A DNA stretch of 64,000 nucleotides from Tubulanus polymorphus (lineage: Eukaryota > Nemertea > Palaeonemertea > Tubulaniformes > Tubulanidae). This document shows positions 58,601 to 64,000 of this stretch, one piece after another. The number at the start of each line of letters is the position of its first letter. Within the stretch, counting starts at the first letter, position 1. Location: assembly GCF_964204645.1 (NCBI RefSeq), contig NC_134030.1, positions 2,147,855-2,211,854 of the forward strand, written 5' to 3'. The notes under the pieces were generated by a model. The model searched no databases. It was not told the origin of the DNA and was given only the letters and a program-made list of their open reading frames with translations. The position numbers and the translations under genes were made by a program.

Positions 58601-61600
58601 ATGGTTGTTTTGTGTATTTGATAATGTATTGTTTATTTTTTGAAGCGTCCACCAGTCGGCGCCACTTGATCGTGTGGAAATACCAGTCGTCCGGGTGTAT
58701 AACAGCTCTGAAATGTCGGGCTCCGATTGAGAGTTTGTGCTATAGTAAGTTTTCAGTAAAACGCCATCGTTGGATGAAATTCTACAGTTCTTGGTTAGAT
58801 TTCAGTGTTAATATTTGTTTTTGTTTATTTATAGCTCATAAAGTGCCATTATTAATATTCAGTGGAGATCACGATGGAGCTATCATTAAATGGGAACGAA
58901 TGCAATCCAATCATTTCATGTATAGGTTAGTAACCATGAATCGCACCAGGTGGAGTGATTGCAGTTTAGGTCTTGATATTCTAAAAAATCCTACGATCCA
59001 CCTTGCAAAATTCATTAAAAAATTAGGCTTAGATGTATATAGATCCCTCCAATAATTAGTATGTTGTAAATAGTGTATGTATATATTGTTAATATTGTAT
59101 ACTTTGTATAAGTCTCCCTCCATGTACCATAGAAATGGTTGGAGTGTAAATAAAATCCTAATCCTAATCCTAATCCTAATCCTAGTTTTTGTCACCAACC
59201 CTTAGTAACGTAAAAGTATGGAGGTGATCCTAAACTGCAGTCATTACCCATTGTAGTTTTAATTATCCAAATGTGCTGATGAAGTCCTTGAAAAATGAAA
59301 AAGTTGCCTTAAGGAACGACAGTAAAAATCGTCTAACTTTGACAAACTGGGACCGGCATAAGAAGCCAAGTTGGTCTGTAGTAAGCCAAGTGTAGGAAAA
59401 TTTGTAAGGAGGTCACAAAAATGATTTCGTTTTTTTCTGAGTTGGTCAAAAGGTGGCCATATCCGAGTAAAGTGAGGTTTCTTAATTTAACCGTAACTTG
59501 AACTTTTTGATTTCAGTAAAGAAACGATGGTCCTCAATGACACGAAAATGTTCAAAACTCGAAATAATCTGAACTCAGATAAACACGGCGTTGAACACCA
59601 TCAGAAATCAAACATTACCAGTCATTATGCTTTCAATAAACCGATCATCCCTCCTGTAAGTTTTCAAACTTTCATTTCTATTCAACTGAATGCGATGAGA
59701 ATATCGAAGTTCAATTTGTAATTTTCAAAATTTTTACGAGTAATTTTATTTTTTGTGTCTAGCCATCGGCTCATGGTCTGAAGGTTTGTATTTGAATCAT
59801 TCGCAGCTCACTCACTCAGCATCAGACACTGCAGTGATGTGTTCAATTTAACACAGTAAATATCACTGTACTAATATATCATATTTATTGAGTTAGTGTC
59901 AATTATAACAATCATGAACTTAAGGAATACTCACTAAACTTAAAAGACTGAATAGTGAAAACATAACATTTATCTTTAAGTAGATTTTAACAAGATATTG
60001 GGAAAAGTGTTTCAATGAATTGAGCAGTCATTCACTATAGAAGTGTTGCACGTGATGTCATAGTTTGTTTGCTAGTTAGTGCTGGAGACAGGACTCGCGT
60101 AGTCACCTGGAAAAAAGTACATATGGCTGCAAGACCTCTGTATAGTAAAGTCTTCCTGTGAACATAGCTTTAGTTATAGTCTCTCTCTCTCTCTCTGTCT
60201 CTGTCCGTATCATAGTTAAATGAGCTGTTTTTATACGTGTATAAAATAGATGTTTGAGAATCCAGTTTACCGGAAATTGAAAGAAACGATGAAAAAAGCG
60301 CGAGTAAGTTTCGACGAAAATGAATTCAGTTCCGCCGTTGTTCCCCTGCGGTCACACTACAGAATATCAGCTCACGTAGTGGAACTGAATGCTTTAGACC
60401 CGTTAGAACCCAGTCCCACATGCGTTTGTGTGCAACCATTTTTAGTTTTTCCCTTATTCGTGATAACTGTAGCTAATAAATAGCTCTTGCTTTTAATTAG
60501 CCATTTTAGGAATAAAATAGTATTAGATTTTTGTTTGCAGTGGTAGATATTTTTGATCAGTCTCAATTTGCTGCTTGTGTGCTTATTTATTTCAGTATAA
60601 TTAAACCTTGCGCTTTAGAATGAATGTTTTAGTAGAACTGGTAAATCTAATTAAGGATCATTCAAAATGATGATTGGTTTTGAGTGGGGGTCATTCATTG
60701 ATTATGTACGCATAAAATTTGAATTTTTCAACCCCCCCTCCCCCTCTGTACGCAAAATCGGCCATTTTTCATATACATTAAGCATTACAGTACGCAATTG
60801 CACTTACCACTCCCCTTCCCTAATGCGTATGTAATAAATCAATGATCCCGTGCTTGTCTTAGAACCTAGCTCATTATTGGCCTGGAGCTGGTCATCTGAC
60901 AAACCCTGGGATTCTGGGGTCAGTTGCTCAAAGTTGGTTAGAGTTATTCGGTGGACAACGCTGTAATTTCAATTGTCCCTATGGTATTCATCCACCAGGT
61001 TTGAGCAACTGGCCCCTGATTGGTCCATGGCTGGTCACCTGATACACATACAAACAACCAACACCTCCCACTTAGGGTTTGACCACGTGGCTAGCTTACA
61101 AATGTGTAAGGCTTGTTATTGGTCAATAAGTGAATTATTTCAGTGAATTATGAAGCTGTCAGTTGTTCAGGTTTATCAGTTGTAATAATACGTATATTTC
61201 TTTAAGGTTTCTACTCACAATCATCCAAACACGACCATATTGAAGATTTTATTTGTCGAAGATTTGGACTACATTTTAGCAGCGTCGGAGGACAGTAATA
61301 TATGTGAGTTGTACTTCTTATTCCCGTCACTTTTTACGCATTCATTATTCGTCTCTTTCTCTGTAACTCGCTGTCTGGTTTTAGATGTTTGGGGTTTCGA
61401 TGAATCGGCGGTGAAAGTATTAAAGAACATGCGACCTGTAGATGCTGATTATCTCATACAGAAATATTCAATACTGTTGGATCCGGATTCGGAACTTTTG
61501 CCAAACAATCACAAAGCTGTCAACGTATGTTTCAAATCCAAAAATTGTCAGAACTTATTTAATTCACTCATTGACCAGTGACCACTCTCATTGTGGTCGA

Positions 61601-62891
61601 AATACCCAAAAATGCATACAGATCATGCTACCACCGATCTGACTCCTAGCAGCTAGCAGACTTCCTTTTGGGTCTAAAATTGCCGAAAAAGTCCTTCTTA
61701 GTACTTCTTTTGGTCCTGGCCTTACCACTGGAAACCCTGTCCGCCAACTGCTTCGATACAACCATCCAATTATCTAGTGCGTTTTTCCCTGGATTCAGTT
61801 CCGAAGTTCTCATATAAGATTTGACTCTACAGTAAAAACATTTGAAATTAAACTAATTTTAATTCTTAAGTCAAATCTAATGGAAAACTGTGAAATCAGT
61901 CCCACAGTTGTTACAATATTTGACTGTTTGAATAAAGTATTTCATAATGAACTAATTCTAACTCTATACAATCAAACTTAGCTTAAATCTATAGAACTGA
62001 CGTGCCTTGTCTGTTTCTGCATCATTGACCCTAGTAATTTCTGATTACAAAATTTGCTGCCCTGAACTGAAACGTTCCCTCACAACTAGCGCAACCCAAG
62101 GTCTTGTTCGATCGCATATTTCGTGTTGTTTATTTGCAGGAAGAAGATTCAGTAACGAATCGAGTCGCCGGATTTATTTGTAAATATGTTTTATCCGAAC
62201 ACATGAGTTGTGTTACGTGTATGGAAGTGATCGGTAAAGCTTGCGGATATAACACTACATACGTGGTACGTTACTCTTATATATATATACACACATTGAA
62301 AGTAACTACAGTTTATTTCTCATGATTCTGAACTCACGAGACTGAGTTTCATCCTCAGTTGTGAACTAAGGCAGGTTTTGATTGGTCTCTACCGATTTTG
62401 GAATTCTCTTTTGGCGCGTTAATTCCTTGACCAAAATACACTCTACCTAATCCGGAATAGTATAATGTGTAAACCTGATAGAAGTGGCCGCTAGGGAGTT
62501 TGTAATCTGTAAACCTGATAGAAGCGGCCGGTAGAAAGTTTGTAATCTGTAAACCTGATAGAAGCGGCCGGTAGAGAGTTTGTAATCTGTAAACCTGATA
62601 GAAGCGGCCGGTAGGGAGTTTGTAGTTGGGAATAAGTTCAATGAAAAGTTGCGTAAGATTTGCCTAAGAGTCAAACTGAACCATAAACCGTCGAACTGGG
62701 TCTGGTTTTTAAACGTGCTGGTATTGCTTTGTTTTTCAGTTAACCGCCGGATGGGACCGAAGAATTTGTATCTGGGATTTGAAGAAGGGTAAACTGCACG
62801 ATACGTTCAGGAATTCATCTCAAACTAGTTTGGAACATGTAGAACTAGCGTGTGACGGTGTTATTATATCTATGGCTTACAGTCCTTCCAG
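55640..62891 (+). CDS. WD40-repeat protein, 5' 17 exons (gene continues beyond the window)
   Basis: Exons: 55640-55742, 56047-56137, 56564-56651, 57116-57212, 57297-57405, 57752-57889, 57974-58157, 58466-58559, 58646-58744, 58835-58925, 59517-59655, 59763-59783, 60250-60303, 61207-61303, 61385-61524, 62140-62265, 62740-62891. All junctions are GT-AG and every phase agrees, giving 607 codons. Start: MAMEKQYVLRETHTRTITAL. WD-type strand ends are visible: DGVIKIWE (~35), DGIIIAWA (~78), GSVRVFD (~118), QKLIIYD (~166), DKSVKIW (~217), RRHLIVWK (~307), DGAIIKWE (~347), DSNIYVWG (~467), WDRRICIWD (~563). The first seven or so would form one beta-propeller; residues ~365-436 are a charged linker (KETMVLNDTKMFKTRNN, YRKLKETMKKAR); a second propeller begins after ~437. 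WD40 propellers are protein-binding scaffolds; partner and pathway cannot be read here. The window ends at ACATTTTAG, a likely next acceptor. Exons 12 (21 nt) and 13 (donor at CGA-GTAAGT) are the least certain. Confidence 0.9.
57460..57673. mobile_element. 214-bp foldback MITE in WD40 intron 5
   Basis: GCCGGGTTCTGTTTTGATTA (57460) pairs with TAATCAAAACTGAACCCGGC (to 57673), and the arms continue almost without break to the centre near 57567 (ACTAAAATCTTTAGTTTT / AAAACTAAAGATTTGAGTT). The whole element is one long hairpin of about 100 bp per arm with few mismatches. It sits in the intron before exon 57752. Confidence 0.85.
58202..58465 (+). repeat. Eight exact-length 33-bp repeats, each ending in a splice acceptor
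   Basis: Units GTTTCCYGTTAACTGTATTA + CTATTTCATACAG are exactly 33 bp and run eight times, ending on the base before exon 8 (58466). Each copy contains the branch/pyrimidine-like CTATTTCATACAG and is followed by GTTTC, the first bases of the exon. Exon 8 therefore has eight decoy acceptors upstream (58201 onward). In the exon's frame each decoy gives Val-Ser-Cys/Arg-stop. Confidence 0.9.
58940..59184 (+). mobile_element. Probable 5'-truncated retroposon 3' end with (CCTAAT)n tail
   Basis: In WD40 intron 10. A frame LDILKNPTIHLAKFIKKLGL ends in stop (59055), followed by a ~100-bp trailer, AATAAAATCC and about five CCTAAT units (59155-59184). Coding end, short trailer, AATAAA and a terminal simple repeat are the pattern of non-LTR retrotransposon 3' ends. 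The family is not recognised. Confidence 0.5.
59200..59500. other. Intronic sequence, possible MITE remnants
   Basis: GACAAACTGGGACCGGCATA and TGGTCAAAAGGTGGCCATATCCGAGTAAAGTGAGGTTTCTT resemble pogo-type MITE ends (compare GTCCGAGTAAGGCGAGGTCT at 44248) but no matched pair is evident. Confidence 0.3.
60182..60206. repeat. Short (CT)n microsatellite
   Basis: CTCTCTCTCTCTCTCTGTCTCTG in the intron before exon 60250, on the polypyrimidine side of the acceptor but 45 bp away from it. Confidence 0.85.
60916..61016. mobile_element. ~100-bp MITE with GGGGYCAGTTGCTCAAA termini
   Basis: GGGGTCAGTTGCTCAAA (60916-60932) and TTTGAGCAACTGGCCCC (61000-61016) are inverted with one mismatch. Internally GGTGGACAACGC / TATTCATCCACC also pair. 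It is intronic. Related CAGTTGATCAAAGGTTGC and GGTTGCTCTAAGGTTGC text occurs at 54421 and 50677. Confidence 0.75.
62465..62626. repeat. 40-bp minisatellite in WD40 intron 16
   Basis: Four copies of GTTTGTAATCTGTAAACCTG + ATAGAAGCGGCCGGTAGAGA, with phase points at about 62498, 62538 and 62578. The unit contains an EagI-type CGGCCG site. Open minus-strand frame is a repeat artefact. Confidence 0.9.
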
Positions 62892-64000
62892 GTATTCATT
62901 CATTCATTCATGCAATCTTTGTTTTGTGCAACAATTCTCGGTAATCATGGTTTCGTCCAAGCGATTGCCTACATGTATAAACTGAAAAATCCTCAATTAC
63001 AAGATTCTAACAAATAACAAAATTCCATTTTCGATTCTAAAAAGACAGTGACTAGTCTATGGAAACGCGATATAACACCACAATCATTATCATGAAGGGA
63101 CCCCTGGGACCCCACTAGTGGCCTTTAACATGACTGCTTTATCTGATAGATAAAATGAGTGAAATTTTTCCTTCAGCTAGTACGTAGTTTTTTCAACAAC
63201 ATTTCAACTAAATTATAATATCCTACTCATCAGGTGAACATATTCATCTGAATGATGTGACATTTCAATCTAAGCCAATCAGTTGTCAGGTGCTCGCTTG
63301 TGAAAGTTATCAATGCAATGATGGATTTTACTGAGATCAGTTGTCTTGCTGAGATCAGTTGTCAGTTTACATGCGTCATGTGATAACATGCACGCTCTGT
63401 ATTGTAGTGAGTAGCACTTGTAGTGTGTAGCTATTGTTCCTGACACACAGGTTCCATGCAAGATCAGTTGGTATTCACGCTGTTCTAGGGGTAACCCGTA
63501 GGATCAGCTGGTATTCACACTGTTCTAGGGGTAACCAGTAAGATCAGCTGGTATTCACACTGTTCTAGGGGTAACTAGTAAGATCAGCTGGTATTCACAC
63601 TGTTCTAGGGGTAACCCGTAAGATCAGCTGGTATTCACACTGTTCTAGGGGTAACCAGTAAGATCAGCTGGTATTCACACTGTTCTAGGGGTAACCAGTA
63701 AGATCAGCTGGTATTCACACTGTTCTAGGGGTAACCAGTAAGAGCTAGTATTCACACAAGATGTTTATTTTAATTCTTTCTGGTTTGGTATAAACTGGTA
63801 TACCACCAAACATTGACACGGCGATGGCAACGGAGGATCTCATCTTAAGATCTAAGATAAAGAATTGTATGAATCAAGCTTTGTAAGATCAACTGTTATT
63901 CACACTGTTCTAGGGGTAACTAGGGTTCGAACCAATAATGAATGTGGTGAATTAGACGCGTCATCATCGTTTCTGTATAAAATTTTGATCTACATTTTAG
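62892..64000 (+). other. WD40 intron 17 with a 40-bp minisatellite
   Basis: Begins with donor AG-GTATTC and reaches the window end at GATCTACATTTTAG, a probable acceptor. It contains seven direct 40-bp copies at 63461-63740 (AGATCAGCTGGTATTCACAC + TGTTCTAGGGGTAACCAGTA) and an eighth isolated one at about 63890. No further exon was recognised. Confidence 0.75.

Noticed and set aside
59155-59184. Telomere-type repeat (CCTAAT)n
   Set aside because: Only about five units directly after AATAAA; better explained as a retroposon tail than interstitial telomere (which would be CCCTAA).
58911-59198. 95-codon minus-strand frame over the CCTAAT tail
   Set aside because: Antisense to an exon end, a retroposon tail and a simple repeat; its RIRIRIR start is the complement of (CCTAAT)n.
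60304-60483. Extension of WD40 exon 13 past GTAAGT (frame VSFDENEFSSAVVPL...)
   Set aside because: Splicing at CGA-GTAAGT keeps phase with exon 14, whereas reading on leads to a stop at 60483 and crosses CCCAGTCCCAC MITE-like text. Retained as an alternative only.
63461-63740. CRISPR-like 40-bp repeats
   Set aside because: Whole units are near-identical with no variable spacer; a minisatellite inside an intron.

Overview
Eukaryotic, animal-type nuclear DNA: AT-rich, gene-sparse and saturated with tandem repeats, foldback elements and transposon fragments. It has spliceosomal introns (GTAAGT/GTATGT donors, T-rich tract plus CAG acceptors), AATAAA signals and a 3' fragment of an L2/CR1-type LINE with a (TTA)n tail. 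A marine invertebrate, possibly a lophotrochozoan, would fit, but I cannot name a species or phylum from sequence alone.

Layout. 1-8448: four tandem copies (the last truncated) of a 2-2.8 kb unit made of GA-rich purine tracts, TTTACAAATTTACAATA motifs and an ~80-bp motif. 8756-10182: 62-bp satellite with a higher-order pattern. 10740-12110: AT-rich repeats, then a 23-bp minisatellite. 13484-17470: a ~1.3 kb segment in three tandem copies with coding-like minus-strand pieces and a CAG/CTG run of different length per copy, next to a CRE/CCAAT promoter-like region (17634-17830). 17960-21600: a tRNA-derived SINE, a possible small two-exon gene and two large palindromic elements, one with an exact 8-bp target duplication. 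22330-31515: minisatellites enclosed by a ~740-bp inverted repeat whose arms lie 7 kb apart.

31610-44720 is the most unusual part. It is an array of small exon-like modules, each bounded by a T-rich tract plus CAG acceptor and a GTATGT donor, organised as ~1.2 kb higher-order units of about seven modules. The modules share a short reading frame just before the donor (ESATD-like motif). The array is interrupted by a hAT-like element and by an L2-like LINE nested in a MITE. It runs into three tandem 3.2-3.5 kb copies (44636-54150), each with a 3' gene end: two exons, a terminal exon ending ECLVM-stop, and AATAAA. Copies A, B and C have diverged so that frame and splicing differ, and transposon insertions can be read against the empty sites of the sister copies.

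55640-62891 holds the only clear conventional gene: the 5' 17 exons (607 codons, all phases consistent) of a WD40-repeat protein on the plus strand, which continues past the window end. Its introns hold a perfect-looking foldback, a truncated LINE, several minisatellites and a 33-bp tandem repeat that multiplies a 3' splice site eight times.
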